Positions 19,101-26,058 of a stretch of 64,000 nt of DNA are shown here, in pieces. Origin of the DNA: Coprococcus phoceensis (GTDB taxonomy: Bacteria > Bacillota > Clostridia > Lachnospirales > Lachnospiraceae). The notes under the pieces were generated by a model that saw nothing but the letters and a program-made list of their open reading frames with translations, made no database searches and was not told the DNA's origin. The stretch spans positions 434,001 to 498,000 of the forward strand of contig NZ_FNWC01000006.1 of the NCBI RefSeq assembly GCF_900104635.1, in the 5' to 3' direction. The translations under genes and the position numbers were made by a program. Positions within the stretch are counted from its first letter, which is position 1; the number at the start of each line of letters is the position of its first letter.

Positions 19101-19963
19101 CAAAAGTAACAGCACAAGTGTTACCGGACAATGCAACAAATAAAGATGTGACATGGTCTGTATCGGATAAGAACGTGCTTTCAGTGAGCGAAGATGGAAC
19201 AGTAACAGCGAAAGCAAAAGGAACAGCAGAAGTTATTGCAACAGCCGCAAATGGCGTAAGCGGGAAAGTGGTAATCACAGTGACAGAAAAGGATACGCCG
19301 GTAGAGCCAGATGTAGAAGTAGAAAGTATCGAAGTGACAGCAGCAGACACAGAACTGAAGGTTGGAGATACAACAAAAGTAACAGCACAAGTGTTACCGG
19401 ACAATGCAACAAATAAAGATGTGACATGGTCTGTATCGGATAAGAACGTGCTTTCAGTGAGCGAAGATGGAACAGTAACAGCGAAAGCAAAAGGAACAGC
19501 AGAAGTTATTGCAACAGCTGAAAATGGCGTGAGCGGGAAAGTTACAATTGAAGTAACAGAAAAAGATATTCCAGTAGAACCGGACAAAGCTGACAAATCA
19601 GATTTACAAGAATTGGTAGATAAATACAGCGAACTGAAAGAGAAAGATTATACAGCAGATAGCTGGAAAGGCTACCAGGAAGCAATGGATACAGCAAAAA
19701 AAGTGCTGGCAGATGAGGATGCAACTCAGGAAGAAGTAGATGCAGCAAGCACAGTGTTGAAAAATGCGGTTGATAAGCTGGTAAAAGTGGATGAACAAAA
19801 GAAACCAGAACAAAAACCATCTGATTCAAATAAAGATAAGAATCAGGAAAAACCGGTTAAAACAGGGGATACAATGACAGTATTACCAGTTGCGGTTCTT
19901 ATGGCAGCATGTGTAGCGGTAGTTGCAGTATTTGTGCGTAAGAGACGAGAGGGGCGTTCATAA
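13142..19963 (+). CDS. Cell-surface GH110 alpha-1,3-galactosidase, multimodular
   Basis: A 2273-residue exported protein. Residues 1-29 are a signal peptide. About 36-630 form a right-handed beta-helix of GH110 type: YDIYPDQAEERELYISN, then FMFHGK, and the catalytic-type HDDPINVHGT with Asp356/Asp357. GH110 enzymes release galactose from blood-group-B and related alpha-1,3-galactosides. Then come Ig-like segments (about 660-830), two related beta-sandwich repeats (about 835-1035 and 1039-1235, each with ANWFKVPVD and LYLGKDADNYVAIQRKH), cadherin-like sandwiches (about 1340-1620), an NPCBM-type carbohydrate-binding domain (about 1625-1775), four BIG2 repeats (about 1785-2145), a FIVAR helix bundle (about 2150-2215) and a sorting signal: PVKTGD, hydrophobic segment, RKRREGRS. 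The start is GTG after AGGAGG. Extracellular and wall-anchored; the exact linkage preference is inferred from the family. Confidence 0.9.
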   Translation: MKKKLVAFLMAVCMAVPSVGTVGATVEAADKEEAKVIDVTKYGADPTGATDSTPAIKKAIEAAKKVTKKSDTPVVIDFPEGRYDIYPDQAEERELYISNTVGTNQTYKDKKIGILIEDMDNVTVEGNDSLFMFHGKMTTFASIDSENVTFQNFEVDFQVPTVIDMTAVKKEGNEVTYYIPECYNYQVNGNSIKWMSDKSPYTEEYYWTYTFNGSTYSQIFDTKNGQTWRKRGSDQHVFNNVSKIEDLGNHQVKITYSSMGTLEEGFCYQLRDTTRDHAGTFFWQSKDVTLNDLDIRFIHGFGMVGQFSENITMKDVDFETDKASGRTTAGYADFIQMSGCKGLIDISDCTFSNPHDDPINVHGTFLQVIGISDDRTEVTVQYKHNETAGFPNYYVGDQVEFSTLGNMVPVSENGDVAVREVVKVDGPDGKGGKGSLNDLTKIKLTFDKAIPEGVQVNQHAVENITYTPNVKIHDNIFKETPTRGVLCTTRGKVEITDNMFDNMGMAAIYISNDAQGWYESGRTTDVTIKGNTFIVNPLTAGAAGIFVQPTNRNVDGTVHKNMKIEGNTFFMAQSQNVLNAKCVENLTFKNNKVYRQNPDVTVSAKADKTNLAAGESSSITVTADGAELGAKAYRFEGCKNVTIEGNTYDGGLNAGVELASTDKNQVTVKNDVAKVGADNKLNKVGTIFYKSSNDKVVKVSASGVVIAVGNGTADVTAYAVAGGRKFEAAPITYTVEGEATVQPTAIKITTETEKLTDQTLQYAAEVTAEDGADKAVTWSVVDPTTGQATDKATINETSGLLTAEKSGAVEVVAKTKNGLEARKLLSIQVGEVTLAEEITIEGEDTSRWSIPETNKIHVQAAQGGTFNNQTPANWFKVPVDKTVKEVTIKIEGKTKSSWEDVGLYLGKDADNYVAIQRKHRGGTEENLGMVNEMNGDANNGREQLKKVEDQDVEEMYFKLSREGNNVTSYYKVEGKDWTKLGETVENTTFIPEGDGQFYVAFGAMMDKNADGNTSYTFSELTVDGKKVPLTKDSAQELAKGIIIQGENKERWNIEEENRIHVKSTKGGTFKEQTPANWFKVPVDSNTTEVSLKIEGKTAVEWEDVGLYLGKDADNYVAIQRKHRQSNVGERFGMVSESNQSASEQLAESASDKQDVKDLYFRLLRSDNKVTSYYSEDGKDWTKFGNEVTNTTFMPDSNGQLYVAFGAMGNGNTEYVFTDLKVNNKPVALTQSVSDNLPSVSEVSVAYTEAENKLTASYKLGEGSDKIVKWAVSSEENGFYSVLEANAGDTLTATPDMKNKYVKTVVVPVKDSGVSGDIVWSSKAVKVTGEGLDAGNAKSANARLAKADITGLTKGFEFDKNTLTYLTMATTEEKELNVEFAAEDKNAKVETVFNDKVVQGNKGKLTLTSGRNLIEVTVTAEDGITKKYYRFTIFRDGDDNAKLTSLKVDGQTVELKDDVYEYRVDVNKAKEVALEVVANASAKVAMSFEGKVVKDNKVTLQPGSNMVNIIVTPETSAEPTRYAVNIKVPDPTNANLESVVFSDNVKLDKKFEKTTTEYTGIATSSAITIDVAAEEKDATVKVTVNGKEQKELKKVKLVEGDNTIVIEVTSPDKKEKKTYTFELEGKSVIYLSDLEHKNNSTNGWSNKPFGMDKTYEGNPIRLVEDEEQNIRTFEKGVWSHATANIYYDLENKGYKEFETYVGVDAAQLGKPGSVTFKVFIDEQEVFTSTKEMVPEDIMQHVKVTIPEGAKELHLQALMGASDSNDHADWADAKFVTAFDGGEEPSVPVESVAVTADKKELKVGETAQATAIVTPDNATNKEVTWSVSDKEVISVDNTGKVTAKAKGTAEVIATAENGVSGKVVITVTEKDTPVEPDVEVESIEVTAADTELKVGDTTKVTAQVLPDNATNKDVTWSVSDKNVLSVSEDGTVTAKAKGTAEVIATAANGVSGKVVITVTEKDTPVEPDVEVESIEVTAADTELKVGDTTKVTAQVLPDNATNKDVTWSVSDKNVLSVSEDGTVTAKAKGTAEVIATAANGVSGKVVITVTEKDTPVEPDVEVESIEVTAADTELKVGDTTKVTAQVLPDNATNKDVTWSVSDKNVLSVSEDGTVTAKAKGTAEVIATAENGVSGKVTIEVTEKDIPVEPDKADKSDLQELVDKYSELKEKDYTADSWKGYQEAMDTAKKVLADEDATQEEVDAASTVLKNAVDKLVKVDEQKKPEQKPSDSNKDKNQEKPVKTGDTMTVLPVAVLMAACVAVVAVFVRKRREGRS
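18746..19516 (+). repeat. Near-identical 273-bp tandem repeats coding BIG2 domains
   Basis: The unit beginning GATACGCCGGTAGAGCC recurs at 18746, 19019 and 19292, exactly 273 bases (91 codons) apart. The first two copies appear identical by eye and the third differs at few positions until about 19516. A diverged fourth Ig-like unit lies just upstream. Such identity implies recent duplication or gene conversion and predicts copy-number variation between strains. Confidence 0.95.
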
Positions 19964-19971
19964 GAAAATAG

Positions 19972-20000
19972 AACGAGAGGTTTAAGACCTCTCGTTTTTT
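19972..20000. terminator. Bidirectional terminator between GH110 gene and sensor kinase gene
   Basis: AACGAGAGGT and ACCTCTCGTT form a 10-bp stem with a five-base loop and T's on the plus strand. The stop codon of the convergent kinase gene lies in the loop. Confidence 0.9.
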
Positions 20001-21337
20001 AATGTCAGCAACACGGAAAATTGTGTCGCTGTTTTTTCAATCGTTGTTGTACCACCCATTAGCTGCATCATTTTTACAGTGCTCTTCAATCCGATCTGAT
20101 TGCTTTCTATGGCAGAGAAATCTTTTTTGACAGTGTTTGTAAGCTTGATGGTAATGGAATGTAGTGCTTGTGTGACTGTGACGGTTATCCTATCCTGCTT
20201 ATCTCCGTATTTGATAATGTTGGAGAATAGATTTGAAAAAATGCGTTTCAGCATCGTTACATCACAGAGAAAAAAGAACGTACTCTCAGGAAAGGCAAGT
20301 TCTGTCTGAAAACCAACCAATTTCAGAAATTCACAGTGCTCCATCAAAATCTGTCTTAACAGAGCGTAATTTTGAGAGTGCAGTTCCGGTGTCTCAGTGG
20401 GATCAAATACGAGCGCATACTCAAACATACGATCTGTCATTTCTTTGATGTCCGCTGTCTTTTGCAGACAACGGTTTAAATATTCCTCTTGCTTATCAGG
20501 GCGTTTTTGCTGCTTTAAAATTTCCAAATATCCATTCAAAATGGTGAGCGGTGTGCGAAGGTCATGTGACATCGCGGTAATTAAGTCCTGATTGGCTTTG
20601 CGGCTCTCCTGCTCGGACTGTATATTTTCGTCAAAGGCGATGCGGAGATGATCAAGTTCATGGGAGAGGATTCCGATTTCATTTTTTTGGTAGTCTGGAA
20701 AAGGATGTGACAGATCGCCACCTGCCATCACGAGCACATCGTCTTTTAAGCGAATGATCTGTTTCATTTTCCGGCTGACAAAAAAAAGTACAAGAAAAAG
20801 GAAGAATCCGATACAGACTACGAGAAGCACCATACAGTATGGGTAGAGAAAGAAGGAACTGTGGTAAAAAGTAATATGTACCTGCGCCATTCCGTTTTTA
20901 AATTGAATCGGAAAGCTGATTGGGGTTTCGCCCTCTCCACCGGTCAAAGCATAGCCGAAGTCAAAAAAACTCCGAAACGCATGTTTTTCCATGGAAATCG
21001 GAGTTTTTCCGCACAGAAAAATTCCATCTTCCAAGCCGTAAAGATAAATACCTGTATAGTCGTCCACGAGATCGAAGAAAGGCTGCATTTTTTCGATCGT
21101 TTCCTTGTCATCTTCTGAGTCTGGGATGTCATATTTGAGTGCCTCCTCATACAGCGTTCCCCAAAAGGAATCGTCGTTTAGCTGCGGGTAAAAGTTGAAT
21201 TTGTCGTTCAGATAACCGAAGGTCTCATAGCGTTTTCCCCATAAGAACGAAAAAAGGAGATAGCAGAGTGCTCCGGCGAGTAGTATGACAATTGCAAACT
21301 GCGTGCGTATTTTACAGTTCTGAAATTTCTTAATCAC
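19982..21337 (-). CDS. Membrane sensor histidine kinase, atypical ATPase domain
   Basis: A 451-residue kinase: membrane segment near residues 15-33, an extracellular sensor of about 130 residues, a second membrane segment (about 165-188), HAMP, and a dimerisation domain with the phospho-acceptor in MSHDLRTPLTILNGYLEIL. The N-box is present (NLFSNIIKYGD), but the usual DxGxG ATP-binding box and F-box are not recognisable. The end of the domain retains only GLKSTVKMMQLMGG. Similar shortened forms occur in some Firmicute kinases, so it may still work. It overlaps the response regulator gene by 8 bases and probably acts on the divergent GT2/YfhO operon. Confidence 0.88.
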   Translation of the reverse strand: MIKKFQNCKIRTQFAIVILLAGALCYLLFSFLWGKRYETFGYLNDKFNFYPQLNDDSFWGTLYEEALKYDIPDSEDDKETIEKMQPFFDLVDDYTGIYLYGLEDGIFLCGKTPISMEKHAFRSFFDFGYALTGGEGETPISFPIQFKNGMAQVHITFYHSSFFLYPYCMVLLVVCIGFFLFLVLFFVSRKMKQIIRLKDDVLVMAGGDLSHPFPDYQKNEIGILSHELDHLRIAFDENIQSEQESRKANQDLITAMSHDLRTPLTILNGYLEILKQQKRPDKQEEYLNRCLQKTADIKEMTDRMFEYALVFDPTETPELHSQNYALLRQILMEHCEFLKLVGFQTELAFPESTFFFLCDVTMLKRIFSNLFSNIIKYGDKQDRITVTVTQALHSITIKLTNTVKKDFSAIESNQIGLKSTVKMMQLMGGTTTIEKTATQFSVLLTLKNERS

Positions 21338-22031
21338 ATCGATACCCCTTTCCCCAGACCGTTCTGACGATAGTTGGATGATTCGGATCCATTTCCACTT
21401 TTCGTCTCAGATTCCGAATATGCACCGTTACGGTGTTGTTTGCGCCATAATAGTAAGGCTCGTCCCAAACAGCCTCATAGAGCCGTTCTGCAGAAAAAAG
21501 TTGTTTCCGGTTTTTCACGAGAAGGAGTAACATTCGGTACTCTGTGTCAGTCAGGTCGAGCGGCTTCCCGTCTGATAAGACTTCTTCTTTCTCTTCGTCA
21601 ATGGTAAGATGACGGTATTGAAAGGTTGTTTGTGGAGGTAGTGCTTCTTTTTTTCCCTTGTAAATGTGATAGCGGCGGATGAGCGCTTTGACACGGCTGA
21701 TCAGCTCACTGTAGGAAAATGGTTTGGCGAGATAGTCATCACCTCCGCTTGAAAATCCAAGTGTCTTGTCGCTGTCCTTTGTTTTGGCGCTCAGAAATAG
21801 AATTGGGGCATTTGTTATTTTACGGATTTCCAGACAGGTCTGATATCCGTTAAGTCCAGGCATCATAATATCTAAAATGATGAGGTCGAAACAAGTTGTC
21901 TGTAAGAGGTCGAGTGCGGTTTTTCCGTCTTTTGCTTCTTCTGTTAAAAAGCCCTCACCGGACAGCAGAATCTGTATGATTTCTCGAATCTCCGGGTTGT
22001 CGTCGACGATCAAAATGTGTGCATTATCCAT
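21330..22031 (-). CDS. OmpR-family response regulator
   Basis: A 233-residue regulator. The receiver domain (1-120) starts HILIVDDNPEIREIIQ; the phospho-Asp is in LIILDIMMPGLNGYQ (about residue 53) and the conserved Lys in DYLAKPFS. The C-terminal winged helix (about 135-230) contains LTDTEYRMLLLLVKN and ANNTVTVHIRNLRRKVE. It is the first gene of a two-gene unit with the kinase. Three CTTAAGA repeats in the divergent intergenic region are the best candidates for its binding sites. Confidence 0.95.
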   Translation of the reverse strand: MDNAHILIVDDNPEIREIIQILLSGEGFLTEEAKDGKTALDLLQTTCFDLIILDIMMPGLNGYQTCLEIRKITNAPILFLSAKTKDSDKTLGFSSGGDDYLAKPFSYSELISRVKALIRRYHIYKGKKEALPPQTTFQYRHLTIDEEKEEVLSDGKPLDLTDTEYRMLLLLVKNRKQLFSAERLYEAVWDEPYYYGANNTVTVHIRNLRRKVEMDPNHPTIVRTVWGKGYRCD

Positions 22032-22096
22032 GGTGTTTCCTCCGTGTTTTGTCTTCTATGCTTATTATAGCGAAAAAATGACAAAAATCAGAGAGA

Positions 22097-22136
22097 CTTA
22101 AGAAATCTTAAGAATTAGTTGCGTAGTTCCTTAAGA
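22097..22136. promoter_or_regulatory. CTTAAGA direct repeats in divergent promoter region
   Basis: CTTAAGA occurs at 22097, 22107 and 22130, i.e. spaced 10 and 23 bases (about one and two helical turns). This array lies between the response-regulator gene and the GT2 operon, with a possible -10 box (TAAAAT, 22146-22151) just downstream on the plus strand. The layout resembles binding arrays of OmpR-type activators; the link to this regulator is inference. Confidence 0.55.
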
Positions 22137-22169
22137 TTTTATCTGTAAAATAGACGTGAGGTGAGAAAA

Positions 22170-23126
22170 ATGAATAAAATTAGTATTGTGATACCTTGCT
22201 TTAACGAGGAGGAGGCTCTGCCGGTATATTATGAGGAGATGAGCCGTATTATGAAACAGATGCAAGGAGTAGACTTTGAATTGCTGTTTGTGGATGATGG
22301 ATCTTCGGATCGGACACTTGGGATTATGAAAAGTCTGCATGAGAGGGATGAGCGCTGCAAATATTTATCGTTTTCAAGAAATTTTGGAAAAGAGGCGGCG
22401 ATTTATGCGGGACTTAGCAATGCAGAGGGGAATTATGTGGCAATTATGGATGTGGATTTACAGGATCCGCCGAGTCTGCTGCCCGAGATGTATCGAACTC
22501 TTATTGAAGAGCCGTACGACAGTGTGGCGACAAAGCGGTCTACACGGACAGGGGAGCCAAAAATCCGTTCCTTTTTATCCAATCGTTTTTATAAATTTAT
22601 CAATAAGATTTCCAAGACAGAGATTGTAAGCGGAGCCAGAGATTATCGATTGATGAAACGAAAAATGGTAGATGCGATTTTGGAGATGAGCGAATATAAC
22701 CGATTCTCGAAGGGCATCTTTGAGTGGGTCGGATTCCGCACAAAATGGATGGAGTTTGAGAATGTAGAACGGTCAGCAGGAGAGACAAAGTGGTCGCTGC
22801 GCAAATTATTTTTCTATTCGTTGGAAGGGATTACAGGGTTTTCGGTTGCCCCGCTTTCCTTGGCGTCCGTTGTCGGAATTTTGTTCTGTATCCTTTCTTT
22901 TTTGATAATTGTGTTTATTATTGTGCGCACGATCGTGTGGGGGGATCCGGTAGCAGGCTGGCCTTCACTTGTGTGTATCATTTTTATGGTGAGCGGAGTA
23001 CAACTGCTTTGTACCGGAATTGTTGGGCAGTACTTGTCTAAGACATATTTGGAGACGAAGCATCGTCCGATTTACATATTGAAAGATTCCAGCGAGGAGA
23101 ACCAATATGAACAGGCAGAAGTTTAA
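22170..23126 (+). CDS. GT2 polyprenyl-phosphate glycosyltransferase (GtrB/CsbB-like)
   Basis: A 318-residue glycosyltransferase. The N-terminal GT-A domain shows SIVIPCFNEEEALP, FVDDGSSDRT, the SFSRNFGKEAAIYAGL segment and the metal-binding MDVDLQDPP. Two C-terminal membrane helices (about residues 230-290) and the LCTGIVGQYLSKTYLE motif are typical of DPM1/GtrB/CsbB proteins, which load a sugar onto undecaprenyl phosphate. ATG at 22170 is preferred over an upstream GTG because GAGGTGAG is correctly spaced. It overlaps the YfhO-family gene by 20 bases. The pair resembles CsbB-YfhO of Bacillus, implicated in adding GlcNAc to lipoteichoic acid. Confidence 0.92.
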   Translation: MNKISIVIPCFNEEEALPVYYEEMSRIMKQMQGVDFELLFVDDGSSDRTLGIMKSLHERDERCKYLSFSRNFGKEAAIYAGLSNAEGNYVAIMDVDLQDPPSLLPEMYRTLIEEPYDSVATKRSTRTGEPKIRSFLSNRFYKFINKISKTEIVSGARDYRLMKRKMVDAILEMSEYNRFSKGIFEWVGFRTKWMEFENVERSAGETKWSLRKLFFYSLEGITGFSVAPLSLASVVGILFCILSFLIIVFIIVRTIVWGDPVAGWPSLVCIIFMVSGVQLLCTGIVGQYLSKTYLETKHRPIYILKDSSEENQYEQAEV

Positions 23127-25689
23127 ACAAACGATTCCGTATCTGCTACTGGGAATGTTCACACTGTTTTTTGGCTGGTTTTTTTGCGGAAGATATGGTG
23201 TATTTGGCTCGAAGGTAGACTGGATCAGTCAGCACAGCGTACTGCCGGATTATTTCCGGCAGCAGTTTTATAATACAGGACAGCTATTTCCGGAGTTTGC
23301 AGCAAATATCGGAGGAGGGCAAAATATTTATAACTTTGCCTATTATGGGTTGTATAGCCCTGTTGTTTTGATCTCGTATTTTCTGCCTTTTGTAAAAATG
23401 AGCGATTATATGATGGCTGCAGGCGTTATAAGTCTTTTAGCAGCTGTCTTATTGTTTTATAAATGGCTTTTGCGAAGAGGGATTACGAGCAGGCTTAGTT
23501 TTCTGACGGCGTTGCTTTTTTTATTGTCCGGACCGATGATCTACCATTCTTATAATCAGATTATGTTTGTCAATTATATGCCGTTTTTGTGTCTGGCATT
23601 TTTAGGTGTAGATCGGTATTTTGAGAAACAGAAAGCAGGACTCTACACGATAAGTGTATTTCTTATGATTCTGACAAGTTTCTACTTTAGCATAGGTGGA
23701 ATGTTTGCGCTTGTATTGTATGTTATTTATCGGTATACCGAGGGCAAAGAGAAACTTGGAGAAAATATAAAGATTTTAGGGTTTGTGTCAGATGGATTTC
23801 GCTTCCTTTTACCGATGCTGACGGCAGTTTTGATGAGTGCCGTACTTCTTGTGCCGACGGCGATGGCGCTTGCGGGAGGACGAGAAGGAGGACATAAGAC
23901 GGCACTGTCTGCGCTTTTGATTCCGGAAATTCCGATTTTCCGGGTTGTATATACGCCGTACGGTATCGGATTGACAACACTTGCGATCACGGTCCTGATT
24001 ACCGGATTGACATATCGGAAGCTATATGAGAAATTTTTGCACATTGCCTGTATCGTTATTTTGGCAGTACCTTTGTTTGCCTATTTGCTTAATGGAGGAC
24101 TTTATATTCGGGATAAAGTGATGATTCCATTTTTGCCGTTTTTATGTTATCTGATTGCAACTTATTTGGAAAAGCAAAAACGGCGTGAAATCTCTTTTTG
24201 GGCAGGAGCCTTGCCGTTTTTACTGACAATTGTGTTGGTGTATATGGGACGTGAACAAGGAAAATATTCAGAATATCTGGGCTGGGTGCTGGTGGATGCG
24301 CTGGTGATGCTTGTCTGCTATCTTATTTTTTATTGGAAGAAATTCGATTGGGTTCTCATCGTTGTTCCAATTGGCTTTTTGGCGCTGTATGGAGTGGTGC
24401 TGCACAAAAGTGCCGACAAGATGATCGAACCGGCATTTTACGAAGAGGTGACAAATAAGCAGATTCGAACTGAGATTGAAGAGTTAACAGAAAAAGAGAA
24501 CGGATTTTACCGAATGGAGCAAAGCGGCACGACAAGTGAAAATGCCGCAAATTTGAACCGTATTTGGAATATGCAGCAGTATGTATCATCGATTTATTCG
24601 TCTTCCTACAATCCGGCGTACCAGAAATTTCGAACCGAAACATTTCTGGTGGAACAGCCATTTCGAAATGTATTGATGCAGTCTGTGACAGAAAACCCGA
24701 TTTATCAGAAATTGATGGGGGTAAAATACATTCTTTCTGAACAAGAAATCACAGGGTATCAACAGGAGAAGAAAGTCGGAGATGTGACAGTCTATAAAAA
24801 TGAAGAAGTTCTTCCGATTGCGTATGTGACAAATCAGATGATTTCGGAAAAAGCGTATGAAGATTTGGAATTTCCGTACAGTCAGCTCGCTTTTTTGCGA
24901 TTTGCTGTAGGAAAATCAGTAAATGATACAGTGAATCCGAAAGAGGTGTTGAACAGTCAGGTGAAAGAGACTGGGGCAGAGATTCCGATGGAAGATACGA
25001 AGGCGATTGAAAAGATAGAAGATGGATACCATATTAAGTCAAAAAAAATTCAGAATGTGAAATTAAAAATCAGTGAGGAGGCACAGAAGGAAGAGATTCT
25101 GTTTGTGCAGTTTGAACTAAAAAATTACAAGACATCCAAGGATGTTTCTGTGTGGCTTGCAGGTGTGAAAAATAAACTAAGCGCAGGATCGCATATTTAC
25201 TATAATGGCAACACAACCTTTACTTATGCGGTAAACCTAAAGGCGGGACAAACGGAAGTGAATCTGGGACTAGGAGCAGGAAACTATGAAATCCGAAACC
25301 TTCGATGCTATATCGGAAATACTGACGAATCCTTAAAGACGCTGTGCCAAAGCGAATTTAGGATGGACAAGGCACAGACAAAAGGAAACCGAATTGTAGG
25401 AAGTGTGGACGGCGTGAAAGATGGGTATCTGATTACATCGATTCCATATGATGAGCACTTTGAAGTGAAGATAGATGGAAAAGACGTGAAGTATGAAAAA
25501 GTCAATACGGCATTTTTAGGAGTAAAGATGCCGGTCGGAACACATGAGGTAGAGATTGTGTATCATGCACCGGGATTGAAGATGGGAAAAGTATTGTCTG
25601 TGACGGGCTTGCTGCTCTTGGCTGGAATGATGCTTTGGAACAAGAAAAAGGCGTATAAGCCCCTTGACAAATATCATTTTATGGGGTAG
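23107..25689 (+). CDS. YfhO-family membrane glycosyltransferase-like protein
   Basis: An 860-residue protein with about a dozen membrane helices in the first 460 residues, a large extracytoplasmic domain (about 465-830) and a final C-terminal helix (about 833-850) followed by KKKAYKP. An acidic motif in the first external loop and a RxG-rich loop are typical of GT-C folds and the YfhO/Bacteroidetes-type family. Its partner GT2 probably makes the lipid-linked sugar that this protein would transfer to a cell-surface polymer outside the membrane. The acceptor is unknown. The tyrS leader promoter overlaps its final codons. Confidence 0.88.
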   Translation: MNRQKFKQTIPYLLLGMFTLFFGWFFCGRYGVFGSKVDWISQHSVLPDYFRQQFYNTGQLFPEFAANIGGGQNIYNFAYYGLYSPVVLISYFLPFVKMSDYMMAAGVISLLAAVLLFYKWLLRRGITSRLSFLTALLFLLSGPMIYHSYNQIMFVNYMPFLCLAFLGVDRYFEKQKAGLYTISVFLMILTSFYFSIGGMFALVLYVIYRYTEGKEKLGENIKILGFVSDGFRFLLPMLTAVLMSAVLLVPTAMALAGGREGGHKTALSALLIPEIPIFRVVYTPYGIGLTTLAITVLITGLTYRKLYEKFLHIACIVILAVPLFAYLLNGGLYIRDKVMIPFLPFLCYLIATYLEKQKRREISFWAGALPFLLTIVLVYMGREQGKYSEYLGWVLVDALVMLVCYLIFYWKKFDWVLIVVPIGFLALYGVVLHKSADKMIEPAFYEEVTNKQIRTEIEELTEKENGFYRMEQSGTTSENAANLNRIWNMQQYVSSIYSSSYNPAYQKFRTETFLVEQPFRNVLMQSVTENPIYQKLMGVKYILSEQEITGYQQEKKVGDVTVYKNEEVLPIAYVTNQMISEKAYEDLEFPYSQLAFLRFAVGKSVNDTVNPKEVLNSQVKETGAEIPMEDTKAIEKIEDGYHIKSKKIQNVKLKISEEAQKEEILFVQFELKNYKTSKDVSVWLAGVKNKLSAGSHIYYNGNTTFTYAVNLKAGQTEVNLGLGAGNYEIRNLRCYIGNTDESLKTLCQSEFRMDKAQTKGNRIVGSVDGVKDGYLITSIPYDEHFEVKIDGKDVKYEKVNTAFLGVKMPVGTHEVEIVYHAPGLKMGKVLSVTGLLLLAGMMLWNKKKAYKPLDKYHFMG

Positions 25690-25692
25690 TAT
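25664..25692 (+). promoter_or_regulatory. Promoter of the tyrS T-box leader, inside the YfhO gene end
   Basis: TTGACA at 25664-25669 and TAGTAT at 25687-25692, with a 17-base spacer. The -10 box contains the TAG stop codon of the YfhO-family gene. Confidence 0.7.
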
Positions 25693-25698
25693 TTCCTC

Positions 25699-25981
25699 AG
25701 AATAAGAAACGGCGAAGAAAAGAAAAAGTAATAATTGAGACGCCATACAGAAAGCTGCCGGTTGATGAGAGGCGCATGGAAAGTCGATTATGAATACATC
25801 TTGGAGCTTTGCACCGAACAGTGACATAATTCTAAGTAGGCTGCAACGGGATGGCACACGTTATCGTGCCTGAGTATTGATAGATACTTGCAGAGGCGTT
25901 TGCTGTGAAGTGAATGCGAATGAAGGTGGTACCGCGGGATTACACTCGCCCTTTATGTTAGATAAGGGGCGGGTTTTTTTA
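25699..25981 (+). promoter_or_regulatory. T-box riboswitch (tyrosine) before tyrS
   Basis: The T-box core AAGGTGGTACCGCGG lies at about 25924-25938 and includes the UGGU that pairs with the acceptor end of uncharged tRNA. A long stem I region (about 25738-25860) contains GAATACATC, giving TAC as the likely Tyr specifier. The terminator stem CGCCCTTTAT/ATAAGGGGCG (25947-25971) is followed by a run of T's. Uncharged tRNA-Tyr would stabilise the antiterminator and switch on tyrS. Specifier assignment is by eye and by the downstream gene. Confidence 0.93.
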
Positions 25982-26058
25982 ATTATAGAAAATTATATGT
26001 CATGCAATAAAACGCTCCGAAAAGTAATAAAACCGACAGACAAGAAGGAGAATGAAAA

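Noticed and set aside
18394-19596. A 400-codon open frame on the minus strand opposite the GH110 stalk
   Set aside because: It mirrors the tandem repeats of the real gene, is Ser/Thr/Val-rich without any motif, and lacks a ribosome site.
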